This document shows positions 33,511 through 42,752 of a DNA stretch of 64,000 nucleotides, in pieces. Location: assembly GCA_021813805.1 (NCBI GenBank), contig JAKAJL010000011.1:1-64000 (forward strand). Reading direction: 5' to 3'. The translations under genes and the position numbers were made by a program. The notes under the pieces are model-generated. The model searched no databases, was not told the origin of the DNA, and was given only the letters and a program-made list of their open reading frames with translations. The stretch is from Pseudomonadota bacterium. Its GTDB lineage: Bacteria; Pseudomonadota; Alphaproteobacteria; Rhizobiales; Beijerinckiaceae. The stretch's first letter is position 1. Each line of letters starts with the position of its first letter.

Positions 33511-36500
33511 TTAGCTACACCCCGTGGTCGCCCCGCACGTATCGCATTTCAAGCACGTCCCATTGCGCACCAGCGTAAAATTCGCGCATTCCGGGCAGGC
33601 CTCGCCGATATAGCCTTTCATCCGCGCTTCGGCCCTGCGGTCGAGGGCCTCGTCGGGGAGTTTGGTCGGCGGGGTCCAGGTCAGGGTTTCCATCACGCTG
33701 GGGCCGGTCGGTTCGGTGATCGCGCCGGGTTTCAGCGCCGTGGCGCCGACGGTGACCGCCGCGACCGTCGGGGTTTTGGCCGGTTCGGGCGTGGTCTGGA
33801 CCAGCATCAGCTTGTCGGTCTTGCCGCGCACGAGGCCGCGCGAGACGAAGCGCGACGTGGCCGAGGGCTGGTTTTGCGGGGCGCGGCCCTGGTCGTCGCC
33901 CTTGCCCATCGCCGCGTGTCCGATGTCGCTTGGATCGACATGGGCGAGGTCGTTGCGGCCGAGATAGGAAATCGCCAGTTCGCGGAACACATAGTCCAGA
34001 ATGGACGTCGCGTTCTTGATCGCGTCATTGCCCTGCACAAAGCCCGCCGGCTCGAAGCGGGTAAAAGTGAAGGCGTCGACATATTCCTCCAGCGGCACGC
34101 CATATTGCAGGCCGACCGAAATGGCGATGGCGAAATTGTTCATGAGACTCCGGAAGGCGGCGCCTTCCTTGTGCATGTCGATGAAAATCTCGCCGATCCG
34201 CCCGTCGGCATATTCGCCGGTGCGCAAGTAAACCTTGTGCCCGCCGACCACGGCTTTCTGGGTATAGCCCTTGCGGCGGTCGGGCAGTTTTTCGCGCTCG
34301 CGGCGCCGTTCGACCCGCTCGATCACCCTTTCCACGATGCGTTCGGCGACCTGTGCGGTGCGCGCGGAATGGTTCTGGGCCATGAAGGCCTCGAAAGCGT
34401 CCTCGTCCTCCTCCTCGTCATCGGCGATGAGCTGGGCGTTGAGCGGCTGCGACAGTTTCGAGCCGTCGCGATAGAGCGCATTGGCCTTGATCGCCAGGCG
34501 CCACGACAGAAGATAGGCCGCTTTGCAATCCTCGACGGTCGCGTCATTCGGCATGTTGATGGTTTTCGAGATCGCGCCCGAAATGAAGGGCTGCGACGCC
34601 GCCATCATGCGGATGTGGCTCTCGACGGAGAGATAGCGTTTTCCGGTGCGCCCGCAGGGATTGGCGCAGTCGAACACCGGCAGATGTTCGGCTTTGAGAT
34701 GAGGCGCGCCCTCAAGCGTCATCGCGCCGCAGACATGGACATTGGCGGCGTCGATCTCGGCCTTGGTGAAGCCGAGGAAGGCGAGCAGATCAAAACTCGG
34801 GTCGTCGAGCTTTTCCGGCGGGACTTTCAGTTCGTTGACCAGATAATCCGAGCCGAGGCCGAATTTGTTAAAGACGAATTTGATGTCGAAAGTCCCGGGC
34901 AGGGCCTCGGCGATCTCGGCCAGTTTTTCAGGTGAAAAGCCTTTTGCGGCCAGCATCGTCTCGTTGATCCCCGGCGCCTGTTTCAAACTGCCGTGGCCGA
35001 CGGCGAAAGCCTCGATCTCTCCGATCTGGGCTTCGCCATAGCCGAGCGCCCGTAAACCCTCCGGCACGGCGCGGTTGATGATCTTGAAATAGCCGCCGCC
35101 CGCGAGTTTCTTGAACTTCACCAGGGCGAAGTCCGGCTCGATTCCCGTCGTGTCGCAGTCCATGACGAGGCCGATGGTGCCGGTCGGGGCGACCACGCTG
35201 ACCTGGGCGTTGCGATAGCCGTGCTTTTCGCCGAGCTCCAGGGCCTTGTCCCAGGCCGCGCGGGCGTGGACGATCAGGTCCTGATCGGGGCAGGAGGCGG
35301 CGTCGAGCGCAACCGGCGTCACCGCGAGGCCCTCATAATCCTCGGTCAGGCCGTAAGCGGCGCGGCGATGGTTGCGGATCACCCGCAGCATGGCGCCGGA
35401 ATTTTCCGCATAGCGGGCGAAGGCGCCGCGCTCTTTCGCCATTTCGGCGGAGGTGGCGTAGCAGACGCCGGTCATGATCGCCGACAGCGCGCCGCAAAGC
35501 GACCGGCCTTCGGGCGAGTCATAAGCCAGACCGGAGGACATCAGCAGGCCGCCGATATTGGCGAAGCCGAGGCCGAGCGTGCGGTAGTCGTATGAAAGCT
35601 GGGCGATGGCGCGCGAAGGGAATTGCGCCATCAGCACCGAGATTTCCAGCACGACGGTCCACAGCCGCACCGCGTGCTCATAAGCCGCGACGTCGAACTT
35701 TTTCGTCGCGGGATCGCGGAACTGCAACAGGTTCAGCGAGGCGAGATTGCAGGCCGTGTCGTCCAGGAACATATATTCCGAGCACGGATTGGAGGCGCGG
35801 ATTTCGCCGCCCGCCGGGCAGGTGTGCCAGTCGTTGATCGTGGTGTGGAACTGCAGGCCGGGATCGGCGGAGGCCCAGGCGGCATAGCCGATCTTTTCCC
35901 AAAGATCGCGGGCCTGAACCGTCTTGGCGATCTTGCCGTCGATGCGGCGGGTCAGCGGCCATGGCCCATCCTGCTCGACCGCGCGCAGGAAGGAATCCGT
36001 GACCCGCACCGAATTGTTGGAGTTCTGGCCGGAGACGGTCAGATAGGCCTCCGACTGCCAGTCGGTGTCATATTCGGGCAGGTCGAATTCCCTGAAACCC
36101 TGTTTGGCGTACTGGATCACGCGTTTAATAAAGCTGTCCGGGCACTGGGCGCGGCGGGCGAGCTTGATCTCGCGCTTCAGGGCGGGATTCTTTTCCGGGT
36201 TGAAGCAATCGTCGCCCGAGCCTTCGCAGTTCACCGCCGCCTTGAAGACCGCCTTCATGTGCTTGCGCAGGGTTTTCGAGCCGGCGACGAGCGCCGCGAC
36301 CTTTTCCTCTTCGCGCACCTTCCAGTCGATGAAGGATTCGATGTCGGGGTGATCGACGTCCACCACCACCATCTTGGCGGCGCGGCGGGTGGTGCCGCCG
36401 GACTTGATCGCGCCGGCGGCGCGGTCGCCGATCTTGAGGAAGGACATCAGGCCGGAGGACTTGCCGCCGCCGGAGAGCTTTTCGTTTTCCGAGCGCAGCG

Positions 36501-37212
36501 ACGAGAAATTGGCGCCCGTGCCGGAGCCATATTTGAACAGCCGCGCCTCGCGCACCCAAAGGTCCATGATGCCGCCCTCGTTGACGAGGTCGTCCTTGAC
36601 CGACTGGATGAAACAGGCGTGGGGCTGCGGGTGCTCGTAGGCGGATTCAGAGGCCTTGAGCACGCCGGTGTCGTGTTCGACGAAGAAATGGCCCTGGCCG
36701 GGGCCGTCGATGCCATAGGCCCAGTGCAGGCCGGTGTTGAACCATTGCGGCGAGTTGGGCGCGGCGATCTGGCGCGCCAGCATGAAGCGCATTTCGTCGA
36801 AGAAAGCCTGGGCGTCTTCTTCCGCATCGAAATAGCCGCCCTTCCAGCCCCAATAGGTCCAGGCGCCGGCGAGGCGGTCGAACACCTCCTTGGCCGAGGT
36901 CTCGCCGCCGAAGCGCTCTTTTTCGGGCAGCTGGGCCAGGGCGTTCTCGTCGGGGACCGACCGCCACAGGAAGGAGGGGACGGCGCTTTCCTCGACCCGC
37001 TTGAGCCGGGCGGGGACCCCGGCCTTGCGGAAATATTTCTGCGCCAGCACGTCGCAGGCGACCTGGCTCCAGGCGGCGGGGACTTCGATCCCGTTCTGGG
37101 AGAAGACGGTCGATCCGTCGGGATTGCGGATTTCGCTCCTTGTCTCCCGGAATTCGATCGCTTGATAAGGAGATTGTCCCGTCTTGGTGTAGAGCCGCTC
37201 GATCCGCATCAT
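33511..37212 (-). CDS. nrdJ: Adenosylcobalamin-dependent (class II) ribonucleotide reductase
   Basis: 1233 residues, the long alphaproteobacterial form. It reduces ribonucleotides to deoxyribonucleotides using adenosylcobalamin, independent of oxygen. Markers are [45 protein letters not shown], the active-site [34 protein letters not shown] and [19 protein letters not shown]. The tail carries a zinc-ribbon (CPEC...CLKC...CGATTGC), typical of this subtype. The ATG follows a G6A3 ribosome-binding site, and a second ATG 3 bases on is equally likely. No cobalamin riboswitch or clear NrdR box is visible upstream. Confidence 0.96.
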   Translation of the reverse strand: MMRIERLYTKTGQSPYQAIEFRETRSEIRNPDGSTVFSQNGIEVPAAWSQVACDVLAQKYFRKAGVPARLKRVEESAVPSFLWRSVPDENALAQLPEKERFGGETSAKEVFDRLAGAWTYWGWKGGYFDAEEDAQAFFDEMRFMLARQIAAPNSPQWFNTGLHWAYGIDGPGQGHFFVEHDTGVLKASESAYEHPQPHACFIQSVKDDLVNEGGIMDLWVREARLFKYGSGTGANFSSLRSENEKLSGGGKSSGLMSFLKIGDRAAGAIKSGGTTRRAAKMVVVDVDHPDIESFIDWKVREEEKVAALVAGSKTLRKHMKAVFKAAVNCEGSGDDCFNPEKNPALKREIKLARRAQCPDSFIKRVIQYAKQGFREFDLPEYDTDWQSEAYLTVSGQNSNNSVRVTDSFLRAVEQDGPWPLTRRIDGKIAKTVQARDLWEKIGYAAWASADPGLQFHTTINDWHTCPAGGEIRASNPCSEYMFLDDTACNLASLNLLQFRDPATKKFDVAAYEHAVRLWTVVLEISVLMAQFPSRAIAQLSYDYRTLGLGFANIGGLLMSSGLAYDSPEGRSLCGALSAIMTGVCYATSAEMAKERGAFARYAENSGAMLRVIRNHRRAAYGLTEDYEGLAVTPVALDAASCPDQDLIVHARAAWDKALELGEKHGYRNAQVSVVAPTGTIGLVMDCDTTGIEPDFALVKFKKLAGGGYFKIINRAVPEGLRALGYGEAQIGEIEAFAVGHGSLKQAPGINETMLAAKGFSPEKLAEIAEALPGTFDIKFVFNKFGLGSDYLVNELKVPPEKLDDPSFDLLAFLGFTKAEIDAANVHVCGAMTLEGAPHLKAEHLPVFDCANPCGRTGKRYLSVESHIRMMAASQPFISGAISKTINMPNDATVEDCKAAYLLSWRLAIKANALYRDGSKLSQPLNAQLIADDEEEDEDAFEAFMAQNHSARTAQVAERIVERVIERVERRREREKLPDRRKGYTQKAVVGGHKVYLRTGEYADGRIGEIFIDMHKEGAAFRSLMNNFAIAISVGLQYGVPLEEYVDAFTFTRFEPAGFVQGNDAIKNATSILDYVFRELAISYLGRNDLAHVDPSDIGHAAMGKGDDQGRAPQNQPSATSRFVSRGLVRGKTDKLMLVQTTPEPAKTPTVAAVTVGATALKPGAITEPTGPSVMETLTWTPPTKLPDEALDRRAEARMKGYIGEACPECANFTLVRNGTCLKCDTCGATTGCS

Positions 37213-37650
37213 TTCCCCCCATCTCGCGTCTGGCCCGACGCGTCGCCAAATTCTTGCCCCAATTCGTGAGCCCGCGTCGAAACCGACGGCGCAGGGATCG
37301 CCGTCCCGGGAGAGGCCCCCAGCCGGACGAAACGAACGCCTTGGTCACGCGTCATGATATGAAAGCTGCGCGCGAACGCGGCTTTGCGGCGCGCGTTCTT
37401 CACTCCCCGGCAGGCCGTTGGGCCGCGCGCGCCCCTGGTCGAGATCGGGCCAACGCCCTGCAACTTCGGGGTCGCCGGCGGCGGCGCCGGGATGTTTTTA
37501 ATTAAATCCAGCTTGCGGGAAACGTCAAGATATTGCGTCGGTTTTCCCGTCAGCCACTACAATTTGAGGATATTGGGGACAATTTCAACGGAATCTTAAG
37601 AAAGAATTTGCAATCGCCCGTGTCTTGGCGCAGCCACAATCTCGCCGCAT
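37213..37650. other. Intergenic region upstream of nrdJ
   Basis: About 440 bases between the nrdJ start and the lrgB stop. The part near 37500-37620 is AT-rich (tttttaattaaatcc, aatcttaagaaagaatttgc) and is the likely nrdJ promoter area. Short frames on either strand have no family character. Confidence 0.5.
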
Positions 37651-38385
37651 TCACATTCCGAGCAAAGGCCTGATAAGCGGCAGAATCACGCTGGTGAAGG
37701 CGCCATTGAGCCCCATGGCGATTCCGGCGAAAGCCCCGGCGGTCGAATCAATCTGGAAGGCGCGGGCGGCGCCGATGCCATGCGAGGCGAGCCCCGCCGC
37801 CATGCCGACGGCGGCCGGATCGGTGATTCGCAGCGCGCGCATCAGGGGCGTGAGGATGACGCCGCCGAACACGCCGGTCGCGATCACCAGGGCGGCGGTG
37901 AGGAAAGGCGCGCCGCCGAGTTTTTCGGCGAGGCCCATGGCGATGGGCGAGGTGACCGATTTTGGCGCCAGAGACGCCACGATTTCATGCGGCGCGCCGA
38001 GAAGTCTGGCGATCGCGACGGCGCTCACGATGGCGACCAGCGAGCCGACGCCAAGCGCAGCGGCGATCGGGAGCGCCGTGGCGCGCACCCGTTCGAGATT
38101 GCGATAAAGCGGCACGGCCAGAGCGACGGTCGCCGGGCCGAGCAGGAAATGGATGAACTGGGCGCCCGCGAAATAGGTCTCATAGCTGGTCCCGGAGGCT
38201 TTCAGCGCCAGGATGATGAAAATCGCCGCCAGCGCGACGAGATTGGCCGCCGGGTGGCGCTTGCAGGCGATCGAAACCCGGTCGGCGACGAGATAGGCCG
38301 CGAGGGTCAGCGTCAGCCAGGACAGGGGGCTGGCGGCGAGATAGACCCAGACTTCCGGGTGGGGCTTGAGCAGCGTGGGGATCAT
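37651..38385 (-). CDS. lrgB: LrgB-family protein
   Basis: 244 residues from ATG 38385, which overlaps the lrgA stop. About six to seven membrane segments; hallmark stretches are LGPATVALAVPLYRN, LAPKSVTSPIAMGLAEKLGG and ASHGIGAARAFQ. LrgB works with LrgA in murein-hydrolase export control or, in other organisms, as an exporter of organic acids such as glycolate or pyruvate. The much longer open frame upstream to 38886 overlaps lrgA and is not used. Confidence 0.9.
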   Translation of the reverse strand: MIPTLLKPHPEVWVYLAASPLSWLTLTLAAYLVADRVSIACKRHPAANLVALAAIFIILALKASGTSYETYFAGAQFIHFLLGPATVALAVPLYRNLERVRATALPIAAALGVGSLVAIVSAVAIARLLGAPHEIVASLAPKSVTSPIAMGLAEKLGGAPFLTAALVIATGVFGGVILTPLMRALRITDPAAVGMAAGLASHGIGAARAFQIDSTAGAFAGIAMGLNGAFTSVILPLIRPLLGM

Positions 38386-38744
38386 GGCTTGCTCATAGGT
38401 TCGCTCCTGGCGAGCAGGCGGAAGGTGAGGGCGGTCGCCGCCTGGGCGAGGGCGGTGGAGAGCGCGACCGCGAGGATCACGGTCAGGGCGTTGGCGGCGA
38501 GCGCGTCCAGATAGCGCATCAACCCTACAGAGGCCGGCACGAACAAGAGAGAGAGATGGCCGAGCAGGCCGTCGGCGGCGTCGCCGAGTTTGTGCGGAAC
38601 CGCGCCGCCGCCGCCACGTAGAACCAGAAAGGCGAATAGAAGGAACATGCCGAGCACCGGCCCGGGCAGCGGCAGGGCGAAGGCGTGGACGACGAACTCT
38701 CCGGCCAGTTGGCAGGCCAGTATGCCGGCGAAAGCGGCGATCAT
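38382..38744 (-). CDS. lrgA: CidA/LrgA-family holin-like protein
   Basis: 120 residues from ATG 38744, chosen because GGAGG lies 5-6 bases upstream; an in-frame ATG at 38756 precedes that site. Four membrane segments; the family motif LPLPGPVLGMFLLFAFL and LLGHLSLLFVPASVGLM are clear. Its stop overlaps the lrgB start (ATGA), so the pair is coupled. Confidence 0.9.
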   Translation of the reverse strand: MIAAFAGILACQLAGEFVVHAFALPLPGPVLGMFLLFAFLVLRGGGGAVPHKLGDAADGLLGHLSLLFVPASVGLMRYLDALAANALTVILAVALSTALAQAATALTFRLLARSEPMSKP

Positions 38745-38885
38745 GCGTTCCTCCATTGGGGCGGGCGGAGCTTTCGGCTCCGACGCTGCGCCACGATAGA
38801 ATAAGGAACGACTGGACAGAAGGTCGCGACGCGGCCATAGTCCGCGCGACTTGTCGTCGGCGGGGCGAAAATGGGATCAAGCGCA

Positions 38886-39293
38886 ATGAAATGGCTCGTC
38901 CAATTCCTCACCTGGTGGAACGGGCAGACGCTCAACACCCGGCTCTACACCTGGCTTTATGGCGAACGCGTCGGCGAGGACCAATTCGGCAATATCTATT
39001 ATCGCTTCCGCAATGGCGAGATCGACAAGGCGCTGGGCTTCAACCGCCGCTGGGTTATCTTCAACGGCGAGAGCGAGGGCTCGAAGGTGCCGCCCGGCTG
39101 GTATGGCTGGCTCCACCACATGACCGACGAACTGCCCACCGAGACGGATTACAAGCCGCGCGACTGGGAAAAGCCCTATATCCCCAACCAGACCGGCACG
39201 CCCAACGCCTGGCGTCCGCAAGGCTCGACCCTCGCCTCCGGGACCCGGCCGCGGGCCACGGGGGACTATCAGGCCTGGTCGCCCGAAGCGTGA
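38886..39293 (+). CDS. NDUFA12-family (B17.2-like) NADH dehydrogenase accessory subunit
   Basis: 135 residues from ATG 38886 (MKWLVQFLTWWNGQTL); an ATG 15 bases earlier is possible. Conserved family stretches are TWWNGQTLNTRLYTW, GERVGEDQFGNIYY, NRRWVIFNG and PPGWYGWLHHMTDELP. This supernumerary complex I subunit is restricted in bacteria to alphaproteobacteria, as in mitochondria, and sits on the peripheral arm facing the cytoplasm. Genes for DUF2155 and aat follow, a conserved order in the class. Confidence 0.93.
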   Translation: MKWLVQFLTWWNGQTLNTRLYTWLYGERVGEDQFGNIYYRFRNGEIDKALGFNRRWVIFNGESEGSKVPPGWYGWLHHMTDELPTETDYKPRDWEKPYIPNQTGTPNAWRPQGSTLASGTRPRATGDYQAWSPEA

Positions 39294-39335
39294 GACGCGG
39301 GTTGTGACGCGCCGGCGCCGGGGTTCGATCGCGAT

Positions 39336-40262
39336 ATGAGGTTTTTCCGTTCCGTCATCCCGGTTCTGGCCGTCCTTCCGGTTTGCGCGGGCCTGTGCGC
39401 GCCGGCGCGCGCCGACGAGATCCGCAATCCGAAAGCGGTTTTCGCCGGCATCGACAAGATCACCGGTCGCATCACCACTTTCGACGTCGCCATCGATGAG
39501 ACCGTGCAATTCGGCACGCTCCAGGTCACGCCCAGGGTCTGCCTTACCCGTCCCCAGACCGAGACGCCGCTGACCGAAGGTTTCGTTCAGGTCGACGATG
39601 CCGAAAACGGCACGATGAAGCGGATTTTTTCCGGCTGGATGTTCGCGGCGAGCCCCGGCCTCCACGGCGTCGAGCATCCGGTCTTCGACGTCTGGCTGAA
39701 GGACTGCGTCGGCGGCAAGGAGGTCACGCCCTCGCCGGCCAACGCCGGCGCGGAAACCAATCGCGCGCCGCCGCCCAACGCCGCGCCGCCGCCGGCGGAT
39801 GGCGCGCCCGCCCGCAGGGCGAGCCGCACCATCAAGCCGGAGGAGCCGGTCGAGCCGTCGATGGACAGCTTGCCGCCAAGCCCGGCTGATGTCGATTCGC
39901 CCGACATGCAAAATCCCGAGGCCCAGTCGCCTGAGACGCAGGCGCCCGAGTTTCAACCGGCTCCGCCGGCCCCCGCGCCGCAAGTTCCCGCGCGCGAACC
40001 GCGCGGAAAACGTCGGCCCCTGCCGTCGGACGGGCTCGAAAACCCGGACAACGGCCTCGGCGCGCCGGTCGAGGTCGGGCCGGCGCCGGGCATGGGGCCG
40101 GAAGGCGCGCCGGTCGCGCCGCCCAAGCCTGCGCGGCGCTCGAAGCACAAGCGCCAGCCGCCGAACCCCGAAGCGCCCATCCCGCCGGCCGACATCCCGC
40201 AGCCCGCGCCGCAGCCCTCCGGTCCGCAGAACCTGCTGAAAAACCTGCCCTTCATGCATTGA
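39336..40262 (+). CDS. DUF2155 domain-containing periplasmic protein
   Basis: 308 residues. A signal peptide (SVIPVLAVLPVCAGLCAPARA) precedes the DUF2155 domain (about 30-135: VFAGIDKITGRITTFDV, VQFGTLQVTPRVCLTRPQ, FSGWMFAASPGLHGVEHPVFDVWL). A long Pro/Ala-rich tail (about 145-300) follows, probably disordered. The family is alphaproteobacterial, of unknown function and a regular neighbour of NDUFA12. Its 3' end abuts a bipartite palindromic repeat that also ends aat. Confidence 0.88.
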   Translation: MRFFRSVIPVLAVLPVCAGLCAPARADEIRNPKAVFAGIDKITGRITTFDVAIDETVQFGTLQVTPRVCLTRPQTETPLTEGFVQVDDAENGTMKRIFSGWMFAASPGLHGVEHPVFDVWLKDCVGGKEVTPSPANAGAETNRAPPPNAAPPPADGAPARRASRTIKPEEPVEPSMDSLPPSPADVDSPDMQNPEAQSPETQAPEFQPAPPAPAPQVPAREPRGKRRPLPSDGLENPDNGLGAPVEVGPAPGMGPEGAPVAPPKPARRSKHKRQPPNPEAPIPPADIPQPAPQPSGPQNLLKNLPFMH

Positions 40263-40372
40263 GCCAGCGCATGGTCCCGGAAAGTCGATCGACTTTCCAG
40301 ATGAGAATATGCGCCAAAACAATGTGATGACAGAGCGCGTTCGATTCAGGCGTTTCGAACGCGCTCGACAGG
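40263..40372. repeat. Bipartite palindromic repeat, copy A (GC subtype)
   Basis: Hairpin 1 spans 40267-40314 (gcgcat...atgcgc ends, with AAAGTCgatcGACTTT inside). A spacer aaaacaatgtgatgac follows. Hairpin 2 is GAGCGCGTTCGA (40333-40344) with TCGAACGCGCTC (40355-40366), a perfect 12-bp stem. It fills the whole gap between the convergent DUF2155 and aat genes, so it could act as a bidirectional terminator. Confidence 0.85.
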
Positions 40373-41041
40373 TCAGCGCCCGCGCGCGAGGTCCAGAATC
40401 TTCTCGGGCGCGGTCCTGGCGTCCAGGGCGCGAAAATCCCCTTCGATCGCCAGCGCCGCATCGAGCCTGCGGCGGTATTCGGCGCGGGTGATCTCGACGG
40501 CGCCGAGGCTTTCGAGATGCGGCGTGACGAACTGCGTATCGAGCAGGGAAAAGCCGCCGAAGCGCAGCCGCGCCACGAGATAGGTCAGGCAGACCTTTGA
40601 CGCGTCGGCGGCGCGGTGGAACATGCTCTCGCCGAAAAAGGCGGCGCCCAGCGCCAAGCCATAGAGCCCGCCGACCAGTTCGCCGTCGCGCCAGGCCTCG
40701 ACCGTATGGACGAAGCCCATGTCGAACAATTCGCGGAACAAGGCGGCGATGGTTCCGTTGATCCAGGTCTTTTCCCGACCGGGCCGGCTTTCGGCGCAAC
40801 CCGCCAACACGGCGTCGAAATCGCTGTCGACGCGAATCTCGAATTTCCGCGCCTTGATCGCCTTGGCGAGGCTTTTCGAGACGATCAGGCGATCGAGCGG
40901 GAAAATTCCGCGCTCGCGGGGGTCGAACCAGTGCAGATATTCGGCCTGCGCGTCCTCGGCCATCGGGAACAGCCCGGCGGCATAAGCGCGCAGCAGTATA
41001 CGCGGCGTGATCGGTTCAGGCTTGGGCGGCGGCGGGCTCAT
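40373..41041 (-). CDS. aat: Leucyl/phenylalanyl-tRNA--protein transferase
   Basis: 222 residues from ATG 41041; the frame to 41101 adds an unsupported basic stretch. It attaches Leu or Phe to N-terminal Lys/Arg of proteins, marking them for ClpS/ClpAP degradation. Family motifs are LLRAYAAGLFPMAED, YLHWFDPRERGIFPLD, TWINGTIAALFREL, GFVHTVEAWRDGELVGGLYG and FFGESMFHRAADASKVCL. It converges on DUF2155 across palindromic repeat A. Confidence 0.94.
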   Translation of the reverse strand: MSPPPPKPEPITPRILLRAYAAGLFPMAEDAQAEYLHWFDPRERGIFPLDRLIVSKSLAKAIKARKFEIRVDSDFDAVLAGCAESRPGREKTWINGTIAALFRELFDMGFVHTVEAWRDGELVGGLYGLALGAAFFGESMFHRAADASKVCLTYLVARLRFGGFSLLDTQFVTPHLESLGAVEITRAEYRRRLDAALAIEGDFRALDARTAPEKILDLARGR

Positions 41042-41251
41042 GGCCCATTGTCGCCGCCGGCCGAAGCCGCGACAAGGCCGAATCGCGCGCGCGGACGCCA
41101 AGCCGGTCCCGCCGGCCGGCGCGTCGCCGATCGGCCCAAGCCGCGCGCCGATGTTATGGCTGGAGCGGGTTTAGTCCGCGTGACGACGGTTGCGCTCCCT
41201 TTTTCCCAGCTACGGCGCCGCCTATATTGGGCGCAAGCCGTGAGGAGTCGC

Positions 41252-42655
41252 ATGTTTCGAAAAATTTTCGCCGCCGTCGTTCTGGCCTCCTTCGCCACGC
41301 CGCTTCACGCCGAGGCGACGCGGCAGCCGCCCGCTTCGGAAACGCAGGTCACCTTGAGTTTCGCGCCGGTGGTCAAGAAGGCTGCGCCGGCGGTCGTCAA
41401 TGTCTATGCCCAGCGCATCGAGCGGACGCTGCGCCGCAATCCACTGTTCGACGATCCGATTTTCCAGCGCTTTTTCGGCGGGGGCCGAGGTCCGGGTGGG
41501 GCGACCGCGCGGTCGCTGGGCTCGGGTGTGATCGTCGATCCTTCCGGCCTCGTCGTGACCAACAACCACGTCATCGCCGACATGAACGAGGTGAAGGTGG
41601 CGCTGGCCGACCGGCGCGAATTCCCCGCCGACATCTTGTTGCGCGATACGCGCAGCGATCTCGCCATATTGCGCATCAAGGGCCCCAAGGGCGCGACTTT
41701 TCCGGTGCTGCAGATGGGCGACTCGGACGCACTCCAGGTCGGCGACCTCGCCTTGGCGATCGGCGATCCCTTCGGCGTCGGCCAGACCGTGACCCAGGGC
41801 ATCATTTCAGCTCTCGCGCGCACCGAGACGGGCATTTCCGACTATGGCTTCTTCATCCAGACCGACGCCGCGATCAACCCGGGCAATTCGGGCGGCGCCC
41901 TGGTTGACATGAGCGGGCGGCTGATCGGGATCAATGCGGCCATCGTGTCGCAATCGGGCGGGTCTGTCGGCATCGGCTTCGCGATTCCGGTCAATATGGT
42001 CAAGGACGTGCTGGAGACCGCCATGGCCGGCGGCAAGGAGGTTCACCGGCCCTGGCTTGGCGCGACCTTGCAGAATCTCAATCGAGACATCGCCGATTCG
42101 CTTGGCCTCGATCGGCAGGCCGGCGCGCTGGTGGCGGATGTCGATCCGCGCGGACCGGCGGCGGAAGGCGGGTTGAAGCAGGGCGACGTCATCATCGCCG
42201 TGGACGGCAAGGACGTCTATGATTCAGGCGGCGTCGGCTATCGGCTTGCCGCCAAGCCGATCGGCGGCGTCGCCTCCCTTTCGGTCCTGCGCAACGGCAA
42301 AGCCGCCGTCGTGCCGTTGAAGCTGGAGGCCGCGCCGGAGCGCCCGCCGCGCGATCAGCTCACCATCGCCGGCTCCTCGCCTTTCGCGGGGGCGACCGTG
42401 GTCAATATTTCGCCCGCGACGACCGAGCAATATTCTCTTCCTCACGTCAGCCAAGGCGTCGCGGTGATCGGGGTCCAGGACGGAAGCCCCGCCGCCATGG
42501 TCGGCGTGCAGAACGGCGATGTCGTGCTTTCACTGAATGGCGAGAAAATCCAGACCACCCGCGACCTCCAGCGCGCGGCCGCGGGAAGCCCCTATGTCTG
42601 GCGGCTCCAGATCAATCGTGGCGGCCAGGTGATCTCCAGCGTGATCGGAGGGTGA
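41252..42655 (+). CDS. degQ: Do/DegQ-family periplasmic serine protease
   Basis: 467 residues from ATG 41252 (GAGGAG upstream). A signal peptide (FAAVVLASFATPLHA) leads to a trypsin-like domain with catalytic H106 (VVTNNHVIAD), D136 (TRSDLAIL) and S213 (NPGNSGGAL). Two PDZ domains follow: about 270-350 (PWLGATLQNL, GLKQGDVIIAVDG) and about 385-465 (GSPAAMVGVQNGDVVLSLNG). It degrades or refolds misfolded envelope proteins. The gene symbol among Do-type paralogues is approximate. Followed by a Na/Pi cotransporter gene 98 bases on. Confidence 0.9.
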   Translation: MFRKIFAAVVLASFATPLHAEATRQPPASETQVTLSFAPVVKKAAPAVVNVYAQRIERTLRRNPLFDDPIFQRFFGGGRGPGGATARSLGSGVIVDPSGLVVTNNHVIADMNEVKVALADRREFPADILLRDTRSDLAILRIKGPKGATFPVLQMGDSDALQVGDLALAIGDPFGVGQTVTQGIISALARTETGISDYGFFIQTDAAINPGNSGGALVDMSGRLIGINAAIVSQSGGSVGIGFAIPVNMVKDVLETAMAGGKEVHRPWLGATLQNLNRDIADSLGLDRQAGALVADVDPRGPAAEGGLKQGDVIIAVDGKDVYDSGGVGYRLAAKPIGGVASLSVLRNGKAAVVPLKLEAAPERPPRDQLTIAGSSPFAGATVVNISPATTEQYSLPHVSQGVAVIGVQDGSPAAMVGVQNGDVVLSLNGEKIQTTRDLQRAAAGSPYVWRLQINRGGQVISSVIGG

Positions 42656-42752
42656 GCCGAAGCGAAGGCCATGTGGCCGGGCTCGTCGCGGCGCCCCGCG
42701 CGAACCCATGCCGATCGAGGGAGGAGCGGGCGCGCGCCAGGGAACGACGGCC

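Noticed and set aside
35623-37269. 548-codon plus-strand frame opposite nrdJ
   Set aside because: Antisense of a fully conserved ribonucleotide reductase; long stop-free antisense frames are expected at this GC content.
37213-37650. Possible cobalamin riboswitch upstream of the B12-dependent reductase
   Set aside because: I could not find the conserved B12-box or the expected length of structured leader; the region looks like an ordinary promoter.
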